From assembly GCA_026168455.1 (NCBI GenBank), contig CM047431.1, positions 9,570,943-9,634,942 of the forward strand: a DNA stretch of 64,000 nt, written 5' to 3'. Made by a program: the position numbers and the translations under genes. Source of the stretch: Theocolax elegans (taxonomy: Eukaryota > Arthropoda > Insecta > Hymenoptera > Cerocephalidae). The notes below the pieces were generated by a model that worked only from the letters and a program-made list of their open reading frames with translations, was not told the DNA's origin and ran no database searches. Shown one piece after another: positions 36,419-48,060 of this stretch. Every line of letters starts with the position of its first letter. The first letter of the stretch is position 1.

Positions 36419-37226
36419 CTACGACCAGTGCGGGCGTAGCGCAGTGGTTAGCGTGACCGCCTTCGGATCCGAAGGGGTTCGGGTTCAAGAACCGATGCCC
36501 GTTTCATTTTTTATTCAGCACTTACAAGTCTCTTGCCGCAACAAATATACACAAGATGTATTTTTATAGTATTTTGATTTTTTGTTACTATTATAACTTT
36601 TCTAACTACTTAGTAACAGCACGATTTTTTAAAATTTTGGATGAAAGAATTAATTGTGGCATGCTCATTTTAGGTTAAACATCTATGTAATTTACAAATG
36701 TAAGAAATGTTATCAATATTTTTCAGTTAAATTGATATATTACAAGCTAAATTTGCAGTGAAAGTTACATTTAATGTTACATATTAAAGATTGATAGATT
36801 CTAAAGTAAATAGTTGCAAAGATATTGTCAGATCCTGAGTTGCATCAACTACTGTAAATATGTTTACAAAAAGACACATGATTAATAAACCAGTCGCATT
36901 CCTTTTTCTCTTGTTTAATTAGGAATAGCCTTACAAGAGTAGCGCGCAAAGATTTTGTTTTGGAATTTGAAAATCTTGCATTATATTAAAGTTTAAACAT
37001 TTGCCTGTCCGTCCAGGGAGTCTATTCAGCATTTACATATACGTTATTTTAGATTAACGTATCGTTGTCGTTGTTAATTGATGAAAGAAGACAATGACAG
37101 AATAAAATAACGAATAAATATTAAACAGGTAACATAAATGGCAATTTCCCAATTTGAAATTAAATTTTTATTTGGTTGACGCGGTGAAGGTTAATAAACA
37201 CAGAAAAATGATTTCCGACAATAATT
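36419..37226. repeat. 807-bp duplication, copy 2
   Basis: This direct repeat of 35287-36093 starts at CTACGACCAGTG. The 325 bases between the copies (36094-36418) are not repeated and hold no gene. No target duplication or poly(A) marks this as a normal SINE insertion, so a segmental event is likelier. Confidence 0.92.
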
Positions 37227-37599
37227 AATAGTTATTTAGACTAATCAGAAGAATTATTACTACCAGTAATATAGGAAAACAACTGACGAGACACGCGGGT
37301 CTAAACGTGGTGCACCACTTACCGTTATACTCACGATACACCGCTCGAAACTCATTAAAACGGCGGGAAAGGCTGTGCGAATTCTCTTGGTTTATCTCTC
37401 ATTCTCTCTCACTCCTATATGCGACATGATGCCGGTCTTCCGTCCTTTCCGTGGATGGAATACAGGAATGGAGGTACACGGCGCTGCTAGGCTGGGTTGG
37501 ATCGTGTCGAGAAAGTCTCTCCACTTCTTTCATACCACGATAAAACACGCGAGATATCGGCTTCTCGAACGTGCACGCGCAGCACTGTATATACTCTTT
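37227..37599. other. No recognisable gene
   Basis: Moderately GC-rich; a 133-codon open frame runs through 37375-37776 but crosses into the inverted repeat and has no domain I recognise. It might be the flank or body of the neighbouring repeat. Confidence 0.35.
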
Positions 37600-37911
37600 C
37601 TCGTTACTCACCTGATCGGCAACTCGCTTACCGTTATAATATATATATATACACTTGTATACAATAAAATTAGATTTAATTACTTTTTTGATGTAAATGA
37701 ATTGATCTCTACTAGCCAAATCATTCTAAAATTGGCGAGACTTCATTTCTCAGTCCCAGAAAGTGGTCCAACTTAGAGGAATGCACACTTTTCTTCGGAG
37801 AATGATATGAAGCTCTAAATTTATGGAAGATTGTAATAAGTAAAGATTAACTAGAAATACTTGAAAATTTTCGAAAATTAAAGTAAAATGAGAGTAAATG
37901 TAAATGGAAAA

Positions 37912-37980
37912 TTGTGTTTCGCCCCAGTACTGCCTGGTGGGCTCGTCAGTAAGACGCAGGCAGACCGCTGCGACACACTG
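37912..37980 (-). ncRNA. Hammerhead ribozyme-like core, left arm
   Basis: On the minus strand the order is TGTGTC, a stem-loop, CTGACGA, stem II (GCCC...GGGC), then GAAACACA. CTGACGA and GAAA match the invariant hammerhead core (CUGANGA, GAAA). TGTGT and ACACA give a 5-bp stem III and the C after TGTGT is a proper cleavage base. Stem I is imperfect in this copy (GCAGCGG against GCGTCTTA), so cleavage is uncertain. Confidence 0.6.
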
Positions 37981-38391
37981 AAAATATAATAATTATGCAC
38001 ATATGTATATATCGTATGGGCTAAAAATTCATTAGTATAGACGATAAGACGTTGTCTCCGTGTAGAGTTTGAATTGGGAAGAAGGAAATTATAATTAAGA
38101 ATCACCATTTAAAATTTAAAATTTAAAAGTAGCATGTTAATGATCCAATTCCAATATTTTAATATATAATATATAATATTTTAACATTTCACATTACATC
38201 GTTTTGTATGCGATGCAGTATAATATAATATAATATAATGTAATATTTTATTTTAAATTTTAAATGGTGAATCTTAATTATAATTTTTTTCTTCCCAATT
38301 CTAACGCTAGATGGAGACAACGTTTTCTCGTCTATAGTAATGAATTTTTAGCCCATACGATATATACATATGTGCATAATTATTATATTTT

Positions 38392-38467
38392 TCAGTATGT
38401 GTCGAAGAAGGTCTGCCTGCGTCTTACTGAAGAGCCCACCTGGCAGTATTGGGGCGAAACACAATTT
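38392..38467 (+). ncRNA. Hammerhead ribozyme-like core, right arm
   Basis: The same motif on the + strand reads ATGTGTC, then stem I region, CTGAAGA, stem II (GCCC...GGGC) and GAAACACA. Stem III pairs over 5 bp. Stem I can pair AAGA with TCTT but has a G-A mismatch next to the core. Comparison of both arms suggests an ancestral stem of about 6 bp, so the copies are aged. Confidence 0.6.
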
Positions 38468-38839
38468 TTCATTTATATTTACTCTTATTTTACTTTAATT
38501 TTTAATAATTTTCAAAAATTTCTAGTTAATTTTTACTTATTAGAATCTTCCATAAACTTAGAGCTTTATAATATTCTCCGAAGGAAAGTGTGCATCCTCT
38601 AAGTTGGACCACTTCCTGGGACTGAGAAATGAAGTCTCACCAGTTTCGGAATGATATGACTCGTAGAGATCAATTCATTTACATCAAAAATCAAAAACAT
38701 TATATTTACGAGCAAATATCTAACATTTTATATTGCATCGCATTCAAAATATATATTAAAATAGATTAAATTACATTGAAGTATATAACGGTAAGCGAGT
38801 TATCGATCAGGTGAGTAGCCGAAAAGAGTATAGAGAAGG

Positions 38840-40016
38840 ATGCGCGAGGACCTTTTTTAAATAAGAAAAAGAACTAAAGTGTCGATGTGTTTTGTGTGTG
38901 GATGTGAGCTCTTTCTCCCCACCAACCACCACGTCAGCGTGCGGAGTAGCATGCCACGCCGTTCCAAGAAGAAGGAAGAAAGGAGTCGGCAGCCGTCCCG
39001 ACCATTGGAGTGACAGAGAGAGATAGTGCCGAGGCCAAGCTCTCTCAGTCGCCCAGCCCCTTTTTCTCGATGATACGAATTATGGAGATTCGCGGTACGT
39101 TGTGCACCACATATAGACCCGCAATCTTGTAAATTCGTATCCCGATTTACCTGGTACGATCCAGGAGAGGAAGCGTTCCTCTTTTCCCCCCTTTCGTGAC
39201 AAATCCACGGCACGGCAAATACACGGCGTGACGTATAGCCATCAGGTTAAGCAGCCGATCATTCCTGGATCGGTTGCTCATAACTCAACCGTTGATAGGT
39301 TTTAACGATTTGTTTTCGCGCTGACCTCGGGGATAGTCATCGGTACGGCTCCCTTTAAATTGTTAATGTTAATTTATTATTATTTGATTGTTTATTTAAT
39401 AAATTGACTCGGCGAGACGATCTTTCTCGCCGATTAACATAGTATCTTGACTGTTGATAACGTTTTACCGGTCATAGTCCTATCCCACGAATACCGCCCT
39501 CTCCGGCGTATATCCTAGTTGGCAATTTTGGGCATAGGGCCCAACACACGATATTAAAGACAAACGAAGTGTTTGGCGTTGTTAATGGCATTGCACGGGA
39601 GTCAAAGTAATTCCCGGCCGCATCGTGGGACTGTACACTTAGGTTGGTATGTTGGGACAGATTGGGCCTAACCGGGGGCCTTACATTCTCCAGTACCCAC
39701 TCCGTTACAAGTGAAAAAAACTTATTTATCAAAATTATCAAATTTATTGAAAAACTATTTTTCGTTAAGAAAAAATTAGGCTCTCCCGTGTAGCGGTGGT
39801 GTCTAATAAAGAAATAAAATAAGACAAAAAAAGCAAAAGTAATACAAAAAAAAAACAAAAAAAATGGAACTAGTTTCTCGCCACGTCTTCGTAGTTAGTT
39901 CTGGGTAATTCAGATAGGGAAAACTTTTACGATTCAAAAGCGACTTTGTCATTAAAAATTTTGAAAACTTTTTTCTTAAAAATATGCATTTTCAAGTAAA
40001 GAAAATGGGATATACC
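38840..40016. other. Unassigned GC-richer block
   Basis: The block includes a GC-rich part at 38860-39480 similar in composition to the LTRs in this window, and a T-rich part at 39480-39900 with a 128-codon minus-strand open frame (39472-39858) that I do not recognise. No ends, target duplications or coding motifs were found. It may be relics of LTR elements. Confidence 0.35.
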
Positions 40017-40885
40017 TTAAAACACGTTCACTGGGGATCAGGGTGAATGGCTTCAATTCATAAATAAAATAACACTTTTAAAATAAAGCTGAAATCTTTA
40101 CTGATAATAAAAATAATACATATTAAAACATATACTCGTCATGGTTGCCAGACGCGTTCACGTGGGAAAGTTATTTTCGTTAAAATCGCAATTACCGCAC
40201 ACACGAATCACTCCACAGCTTTTACGGGAAGCTGGAGGAACAGCGAAACGGGGCAGGAAGTCTCACCTTCGAAAGCTAGATAAAAATTAAGAGATTCACT
40301 CTTATTATTTAAAATTCACTTTCAAAAACACGTATCGCTCGACGACCCGACTCGGAATCACCGAGCTCGTCGTGGCGAGCCAATCAGTGAGTCGGCGCGC
40401 ATGCGCCGTGCGAAACAGTTAAATATGACCGGTAATAGAACTAATAATAATGCTTCCTTCTTCAATTTTATTATGTTGTAAAAGTTCCATCTTAACCTCA
40501 CTTTACCTCTCCTTCTCCTTACCTGCAACTAGGTTTGAACAACCTACTGCATTTCTCATCTCTGATCTGTCTTCACTATTACTTATTAGTATTGTTGCAA
40601 GTATTCGGAGGAAGTTATACAACAACGGAGGACCATCACTTCCTTCAACGAGGCTGACTTCATACGGCTTGACTCCTTTCTACGTACCTGTCATATACTG
40701 TCTGGACTACACTACACTTATAAAATATATGACTAGCTTTTCCAGGACATACTAGACAGGATATAAAATAGGACCTCCACAGAATAAACAATTCTCCTCT
40801 CTCATGGTCTGGGCTAGCTGGATTCCGAGTGAGTTATTAGATAATTCCTGTAAGCCACGGGGCTTTGGAATGCTTAGCATTAAAT
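40017..40885 (-). mobile_element. Gypsy-type LTR, family C, minus orientation
   Basis: It is homologous, in the opposite direction, to 61219-62382. Both share AACGTGTTTTAAG and ACCCTGATCCCCAGT at one end, a GCATGCGC-containing GC-rich centre (near 40395 here), and CACTCGGAATCC with CCAAAGCCCC near the other end. Exact termini and target duplication could not be settled. No internal coding region lies beside it. Confidence 0.6.
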
Positions 40886-40922
40886 AAACAAAGTACGCAC
40901 ATTAAGTGACATGCAGGTATAA

Positions 40923-41040
40923 CACATGACCCCGGGAAGCGGATCTTATCCTAAATTTGGGATATCTTCTGTGATGTAGAAATATGCAGAAAACCAAGTT
41001 ATTACTTGCCAACGGCCACTTTTACGAAAGTTATTAATTT
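40923..41040 (-). repeat. Fragment related to 7860-7980
   Basis: This is the reverse complement of the start of the repeat at 7860, with shared blocks such as GGCCACTTTTACG and CGGATC. It abuts the high-coordinate end of the family C LTR, so it may be part of that element. Confidence 0.5.
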
Positions 41041-41777
41041 ATCCCTATTAAGATTGACTAACTAACTTTGGTAATCATTTAATCCTACATTCTCTCTTCC
41101 TATTTACCTTTTACTAACAGCAGCTTAATGTATTAACAGTACTAACAAAACCCAGCAGCCAAGAAATAATATGCACAAATTTCTTATTAATTACGTTGTC
41201 TTAAGAGAAAAATATTTTAAATGATTTAATAAGCAAGCAAAATAATGACGCAATAGCAGCAATATGGCAAAGCAGCAAGGCATGCACCAATCTTATAATT
41301 TAATAGCAGCATAATATACATTAATCAATATTTTAATTGCATTTAAAAATTTAATTTTTGTTATTAAATAAAATGTTTAATAGGAATGAGAGAAAACATG
41401 TAAGTATGCAGTATGAGAGTGTCGCGAACGTGAAATGAGCTCTCAAAGCGGTAAGATATAAATATAATGTACGGCCCAGCCAATCGTACTTATAGGCATA
41501 TAAGAGCAAATAGAATCACATACACCGTGTACACTAACACAGATAGCAGCCAAGCAGAATAGTCATGGAGACTAAACACGAGCACACCGCAACAGTAGCA
41601 CCGGCTACTTGTTAGAAATGGGTTAATGAAGAAGCAGCATTACTCTCCCCACCATTACTAGTAGCGATAATAGCAAATCATTTTTTTTTTATTTTTAGTT
41701 AAATAAGTATTTATTTAATTTATTGTCTTTTAGTTAGTTTTAATATTCAGTTACGACTTCCGCGTAACTTCAGTTTG
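41041..41777. other. No recognisable gene; possible 3' internal end of LTR element
   Basis: AT-rich, without open frames of note. It leads directly into the polypurine tract and LTR that follow, so it could be the 3' untranslated part of a former element. Confidence 0.4.
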
Positions 41778-41794
41778 GTGGGGGGGGGGGGGAT
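41776..41794 (+). promoter_or_regulatory. Polypurine tract
   Basis: GGTG followed by an unbroken G run (total 13 Gs after the T) and AT lies directly before the TGTGAC start of the LTR. Such a tract primes plus-strand synthesis and normally marks the left border of a 3' LTR. Confidence 0.6.
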
Positions 41795-43053
41795 TGTGAC
41801 AAGGTATGTAATACCTGTCAAAATAATAAGCGAGCGAGTCCCAAGATAAACTAGCCTACCTACCCTCACATCTCTAAGCCTACCTAACCTAACCGAAGCT
41901 CCCCAAATCCCCAATACTTCTCTTAGCTCCTTCCACGTAGCACAATGAAACAGCATGTCAGGAGAGGCGATACAACTTCCAGGAGGCTTCGCACCAGGAC
42001 ATGAAGCAGCCTACGATGGCCCAAGGTCTTAGACGGAGCAGCATAAGCAACAACGTGAAATCCAGGAAGCTGTAAAACAATTAAATAATTAATAATAATC
42101 CAATTGGAAGGAGATAAGGAGGCATGTAGTTGCACACAGTAACTGACAACTACATGCTAGGAGAGGATTGGAAGTGAGGTTATGGTAATCATAACATTAC
42201 CATAACTCTCAAATAATAATTAGTATAAAATACGCAGCACTCCCTCGGGAGATAGATATTTATCCAGGAAGAAGCCAGAATCCCCGCAGCAACGCAGCAC
42301 CGACTAAGAGCAGCAGTAATTGACCCGACGCGCACCAGCTGAGCAGCCACCGTGAGAGCGAGTGAGAGAGGAGACTCGAAGATCGGCCGTCCCGTCTGCA
42401 CCTATAACAGAGTGGAACTATTAGCCGATAAATCAACACGAAAGGAACGATCATATAGACTTACCGGGTTAACAGCATCATCGGGAACACCGTCCTCTCC
42501 GTGGGAAGCAGCAGCCCCGGCAACGTCGTCCGCCTGGATAAACATGGCCGCGAGCACTCACTACACGAGGCGCGCGAGACGACGGCGCCGACGGGCGACT
42601 CGACGCGAGTAGCTGCGCGCGCACGTCGGGCCCGAGCAAGAAAGCAGCGAACGAGCCCGAGCTCGAGAGAGCTCATCGAGGCTACACCGGCGAATATATA
42701 TATAAAGATTCGAGTGTGTGTGCGTGCACGAGAGCGAGAGCAATTGACCGCAGAGCAGAAATTCGAGGAGACGATCTCCACGTTGTTAAGGTGGGTGCGC
42801 GCCTGCTCTGGTAATTCGTATTTCCTCCAACGCGTAAGTGTGCTTCCTCTTTACTCCCCTCCCCTTCCCTCGCGCTGCAAGCAGCAGCAGCTCGCACGCA
42901 GCCGAGCATAATAAGAGCAATTCGCCGCGATCGTACGAGGCTGGCGCCCAAACAATCTATTTAATTTTTATAATAAATTCTTATTATTATTTATAAATTA
43001 CTCGTTTATTTCGCCTTTGACGGCACGCCCTAATTCCCAGCGTGACCGTTACA
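41795..43053 (+). mobile_element. Gypsy-type LTR with PPT on left and PBS on right
   Basis: 1259 bp from TGTGACAAGG to GACCGTTACA. It is very GC-rich around 42490-42910, where overlapping arginine-rich frames are composition artefacts. Followed after one base by a primer-binding site at 43055, it also has the polypurine tract before it. No second LTR of this family with matching sequence was found in the window. Confidence 0.7.
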
Positions 43054-43054
43054 T

Positions 43055-43075
43055 TGGCGCCCAACGTGGGGCTCG
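43055..43075 (+). promoter_or_regulatory. Primer-binding site
   Basis: TGGCGCCCAACGTGGGGC follows the LTR by one base, in the position and with the TGG start (complement of tRNA CCA) of an LTR retrotransposon primer site. The element's internal region becomes unrecognisable within about 100 bases. Confidence 0.7.
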
Positions 43076-43184
43076 CTTAGAAACGAATTTTATTAACGTT
43101 ATAAAACTAACCAGAACGTATTCTGTGATAAATTTCTTATCGAAACAGGAAATAAAAAAATTGATCTTTCAATGCTTCAAAGAT

Positions 43185-43705
43185 GGTGTGCCCCCTTCAG
43201 ATATAGTTGTATGCTTGAGTGCGTTATAACTGCTATAGTTATAGAGTGTTCTATCACGGAGAATCAACCTGCAGCCACGCAAACTTGGTGCACAGGCGAC
43301 CTAATAAAGTCAGTGATACCATTCATGTCATTGTTTTGATATTATCACATAGTGGTTTTTTAATATTGATTGTTGAAAATTTATCGATCTTCCCGAGTCA
43401 AATGAGAAAAGGTAAGGTGAAAGAATCTTTAACACATTCTATCCTTTTTGTAACGATTCAGTGGTCATTACCACCCTCTTCAGACTTGTAAGTTAAACAC
43501 TGTAATTTGTATATAAACATTATATATGTTTGTTTATAATTTGCGACAAAATTTTTATACACAAATTATAGTGTTTATTTTAGAAGTCTGAAGAGGATCG
43601 CATTGACCACTGAAACGTTACAGAAAGAAAAGAATTTGTTAAAGTTATTTTCACACTACATTTTCTCATTTGATTCAGGAGAATCGATAAATTTTCAATA
43701 ATCAA
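43185..43705. repeat. Inverted repeat pair, Penelope-like terminal type
   Basis: The arms 43365-43500 and about 43575-43705 are inverted copies, sharing ATTTATCGAT, CAGTGGTCA and CTCTTCAGAC or their complements. The right arm carries CTGAAGAGG...GAAACG, a motif pattern common near the ends of Penelope-like elements. A partial third piece is near 43190. It has no coding part. Confidence 0.5.
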
Positions 43706-43989
43706 TAGTAAGTGGTACCACTTTACGCAAACGCGTTTTATTCGATAAACAATAAATAGTTAATTACTTTATACCGGTCCCGTTGACTGTATATCTAGCT
43801 AACGATTTCGCGTTTACCGATTTGTAATTTCGAGCGTAGACCTCGGCGACGATTAGATATTTTTTTATACTGTTCTAAGCATTGTTGTTTCAATAAATTC
43901 AATTTATTATTACAATTCAATTCAGTGTTTGAGTAATTTAATTTTAACTCGCGTATGATTTCTTCCGTAATCAAACAGCATGAAATCAC
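43706..43989. other. No recognisable gene
   Basis: AT-rich spacer. Confidence 0.4.
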
Positions 43990-45440
43990 AGAAAATATCC
44001 CAGAATACCTTAAAAATTCTTGACATTCTGAAAAAATCCCATAATTAGTTCAAATATCCCAGAATACCATAAAAATTTCCGAAAAACCCATGAATTCCCG
44101 TAATTATTAAACATATACCAGAATACCTTAAAAACTCCCAGAATTACCAAAAAGACAAGAATTGCCATAATTACTACAAATATCATTGAATACCTTAAAA
44201 ATTCCAGAAATACCCAAGAAATCCAGTAATTAATGCAATAATCCTGGATCATCTTAAAAATTACGGAATCCCCAAAATATTCCGTATTTAGTGAAAATAT
44301 AACGGAATAACATAATAATTACCAAAATATCCGAGAAATTCGTTTTTAATACAAATATCCCAAAATTTTCAAGAAATACAGTAACTAGTACAAACTTCCC
44401 GGAATACCTTACAAATTACCGAAATTCCGAAAAACTTCTGTAATTACTGCACATATCCCGGAGCACCATAAAAATTCCCGAAATACTCAAAAAATCCCGT
44501 AATTAGTACATATATCCTGGATTACCTTATAAATTACCGAAATTACGAAGAAAGTCAAAATTTCGAAGGATTACCTTAATACGTCTAGGAGAATCCTAGA
44601 AAACCCGTAATTAGTACAGATATCCCGATATAATTTGAAAATACCCGAAAATGTCAAAAAAAACCGTAATTAGCGCAAATATGCCAAAATTCACGAAATT
44701 CTTAAAAAAAGTCCCGTAATTAGTGCGGCCATCCTGAAATACACGATGAATCCCGTATTTAATACAGATATCGCAGAATATAATTAAATTTCCTGAAATA
44801 CCCACGAGACCCATAATTAGTAAAGTTATCCGGGATAAAATAAAAAATTCCAGACTTATCCAAGTAATCCCATAATTAGTATAAATATCTCAGAATTCCA
44901 TAATAATTCCAGAAATACCCAAGTGAACCGTAGTTAGTACAAATATCCCACATGACTTTAAAATTAAAGTGTTATCCAAGAAATTCCGTAATTAGTACAG
45001 ACATCGTGGATTAACTTAAAAATTCCAGAATTATCCAAGAAATCCCGTAAAAAGTACATATATCATGGAACGCTACAATAATTCCCGAAATACTCAAAAA
45101 ATTCCGCAATTAGTGCTAACATCTTGGAATACCTTTAGTATTCCCGAGATCCCCCAGAAATCCTGTAATTTGTGCAAATATCCCGTAAATTTTCGAATTA
45201 CTTGAGAAATCCCGTATATATTTCTAATATCCCGGAAAACCATAAAAATTCCGGAGTAATTTCGTAATAAATTCACATATTCCGGAATACTAAAAAAAAT
45301 TCCCGAAGTACCCATGAAATTTCGTAATTAATACAGATATCCCGGAATACCTTAAGTATTACCAAAATTCCAAAGAAATCTCGTAATTAACATGTATATC
45401 CCGGAATAGCATAAAAATTTCAGAAATACCCAAGAAAGGC
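43990..45440. repeat. 59-bp minisatellite, about 24 diverged copies
   Basis: Units recur every 59 bases: CAGAATACC at 44001, 44060 and 44119 for instance. Each has the order ATATCCCGGAATACC, TAAAAATTCCCGAAATACCC, AAGAAATCCCGTAATTAGTA. Copies differ by many substitutions and small indels, and short open frames on the minus strand merely follow the repeat. Confidence 0.9.
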
Positions 45441-46427
45441 CGAAATTGTATCGTAAGACAAGGTGTAGTGGTTATACTGTATGTTAAGTACGTTGGACCC
45501 TCACAGATTTGCTCGTTTAAATGTATTAGTTTTGACTCTTGATGATATTGACAAAATATATCCTCGCAGTCTATCTTCGCCGTATGACAAAGAGCTCGGA
45601 TTGCTCTCGCTTGTAATATGTAAATTGTAAGTGTGATGCGTTAAGTGGTTTTTATATGAACAAATTTTTATATTGTTATTAATAAATAATACTTGTTTAG
45701 TTCCTGAAGAGGGTCAAAAATAAATAGATGGCCGATACGTTGAAAATAAAAGTTATTGGACGGAAATACCAGTAGTTTCAATTATTTAAAATAATTATGA
45801 CTCCGTCATCAGAAGCAATTAGTAATTCTAATAATAATAAATACTTAACTTTTTTTCAGTAATATGAAGCATCAACTCATGTGACACATATTTATCATAA
45901 AAAATATATGTTTTTAGTATTTTTCACAAGGACTTTTTTACTAAATCGCTTTAAAAGATAACTTCAATACAATGTATGTTTCCAACATAATTTTTATGTT
46001 GAAAGGTGTAGGTCCCCGTAACTTGGGTCCGACATCCCGTTAAGTTAGAAAGTATATAAAGTAAAGTGAAAATTAAATGAAAAACTTTATATTAAATACA
46101 TTTATTGTAATATTTTAACAAATGTAATATTTGAAAGTTTTTAATTAGTACTAGACAAATTGCTCGCTTCGCTCGCAGTTAAATATTATTGTTAACATAA
46201 TATTTCTTTACCATCAAATTACAATATAATGTAATATTCAAAAAATTATTTTTTAAAAACTATTTAGTAAAATAAGTTATAGTACTAGTAATTAAATAAA
46301 TATTACAATTTTTATAATTTGTTACATAATCCGTAATAATTAATGAAAGGTTAACATTTTTACTATGTATATCAATAACAATTTTTGTTATTCTCAATAA
46401 TTAATTCTAATCTTATTATTTACATTA
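45441..46427. other. No recognisable gene; possible Penelope-like tail and Helitron end
   Basis: AT-rich. Around 45700 is CCTGAAGAGGGTC, resembling the Penelope-type terminal motif. At 46150-46180 the minus strand reads GCGAGCGAAGCGAGC, seven bases and CTAGT, reminiscent of a Helitron 3' end but with a poor hairpin. Both are weak. Confidence 0.3.
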
Positions 46428-47490
46428 GAGTCATTCCATGTGAAATCAGCAGATGAAAATGTTAAAATTATTGATATTCTGCTAAACAACTCCTCTTTGA
46501 ACCTAGAATATGTAAAAAAAATTTTAGATGCTTTACTTAGATAGGAAAAAAAGGATAGGAAAGTTTTAATTATAACCATTAATTGAATATTACTGCACTT
46601 TTACTGACCTTAAGTCACTAAAAAGTCATATATATTGATTTTTGACATTGTTTGACACAATTGATATTACTGAAAAAAATCACAGATACATCTAATTACA
46701 TGTACTTTGTGTGTACCAAACCGCTTAGTGGCATAATTAATAGAATAAAAGATATACACTTTGTTCTGTAAAGCTAACTGCAAAATTAAAAAAGTTCAAC
46801 ATGAGTGTCAATTGCCGATGAACATGAACTTTTTTAATTCAAGATAATTAATAATTTTAAAAATATTGGTACATTCTGCTTTTCATTTGCAACAAAAAAT
46901 ATTTCTATTAATTTTCTCCTGAGGTTAATAGTTTTAGAGAAAAAATTTCATATAGAAATGTAATACGAATATTCGAGTGAATATCTTTATACGAATTTTT
47001 TTATTATACCAATATCTTTATGAAATTTTTGCTCTAAAACTATTACTCTCAGGAGAAAATTTATAAAGTAATTTGTTGTTGCAAATGAAAAGCAGAATAT
47101 ACCAGTATTTTTAAAATTATTAATTATCTTGAATTAAAAATGTTCATGTTCATCGGCAAGTGACACCCATGTTGAACTTTTTTATTTTCGCTGTTAGCTT
47201 TACAGAAAAAAGTGTATATCTTTAATCAAAATTTTATTAAAATCTTGATGTGATTTCCAGTTTTAAAGGTGTCTATGATTTTTTTTGTAGGATGCATATA
47301 TTTTGAGTTATAAAGTCATGAAAATTGGTCTTATATGTGGAAATCAGCAAAATATGTATTTTTTTGTTATTAATAACATTTTTCCTATCTAAGTAAAGCA
47401 TCTAAAAATTTTTTTACATATTCTAGGTTCAAAGAGCAGTTGTTTGGAAGAAATTAAAATTTTCATCTGCTGTTTGACTGTGTATAATTC
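46428..47490. mobile_element. Palindromic foldback element 3
   Basis: Inverted arms of about 480-500 bases (46440-46935 and 46990-47475) are seen, for example AGATGAAAATTTTAATTTC against its inverse near 46450-46480, and CATGTTCATCGG against 46815. The centre is AT-rich near 46970. Left end GAGTCATTCCATGTGAAATC resembles the end of the element at 8818. The right end has diverged. It has no coding capacity. Confidence 0.75.
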
Positions 47491-47849
47491 AAAATAGATC
47501 GATTCATATTAATAAATTATTAATTATAACATTCTAATTAGAATTTAAAATACCTCATGTACTAGGATGACAAATATTAGAAGTTCAAAGATATAACGTT
47601 TTGTTTTTACAATTTTTGATATATATATCCCCATTAAAAAATCTCACTGGAGATTTTAAATCAAATCCCAGGTAAGATCTCATACCAAAAACTCATTTCA
47701 GCAATTTTACGTTCATTACACGTTTTAAACCTTCTTCTGTCGATTGATAACTTTTTATAAAGTATTAAAACTTTGGAAAACAAAGTTCAACTTTTCGAAA
47801 TTTCAATGAAAAAAACAGCTTCAGCCCGGATTTGATCCGGGACCTCGCT

Positions 47850-47876
47850 CTCACTCTCGCACTCTATCACTTTCTC

Positions 47877-47920
<44 letters not shown>

Positions 47921-47970
47921 ATTCTTTCTCTCGCTCGCTACCTCTCTTTCTCTGTCTTTATCTCTCATTC

Positions 47971-48010
<40 letters not shown>

Positions 48011-48060
48011 ATTCTTTCTCTCGCTCGCTACCTCTCTTTCTCTGTCTTTATCTCTCATTC

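Larger units (their letters stand above)
37600..38830. mobile_element. Inverted terminal repeat pair with two hammerhead cores
   Basis: The arms about 37600-38110 and 38255-38830 are inverted copies of each other: the inner arms meet around an AT-rich centre of ~145 bases, and the outer ends share CACCTGATCG / CGATCAGGTG and AACTCGCTTACC / GGTAAGCGAGTT. There is no remaining coding region. The inverted arrangement and a hammerhead core in each arm fit the terminal repeats (pLTRs) of a Penelope-like element. This family assignment is inferred from known biology of such elements. Confidence 0.6.

Noticed and set aside
29777..36500. tRNA genes at the SINE heads
   Set aside because: No proper anticodon arm, and the flanks are repeated with them, which fits SINE copies better.
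42352..42951. Overlapping Arg/Ala-rich open frames on both strands
   Set aside because: They lie in the GC-rich part of an LTR and overlap in several frames, as expected from composition.
43990..45440. CRISPR-like regular repeats
   Set aside because: No spacers; units are contiguous and diverged, and the genome is eukaryotic.
46150..46180. Helitron 3' end on the minus strand
   Set aside because: CTAGT is present but the hairpin arms do not pair properly; kept only as a remark.
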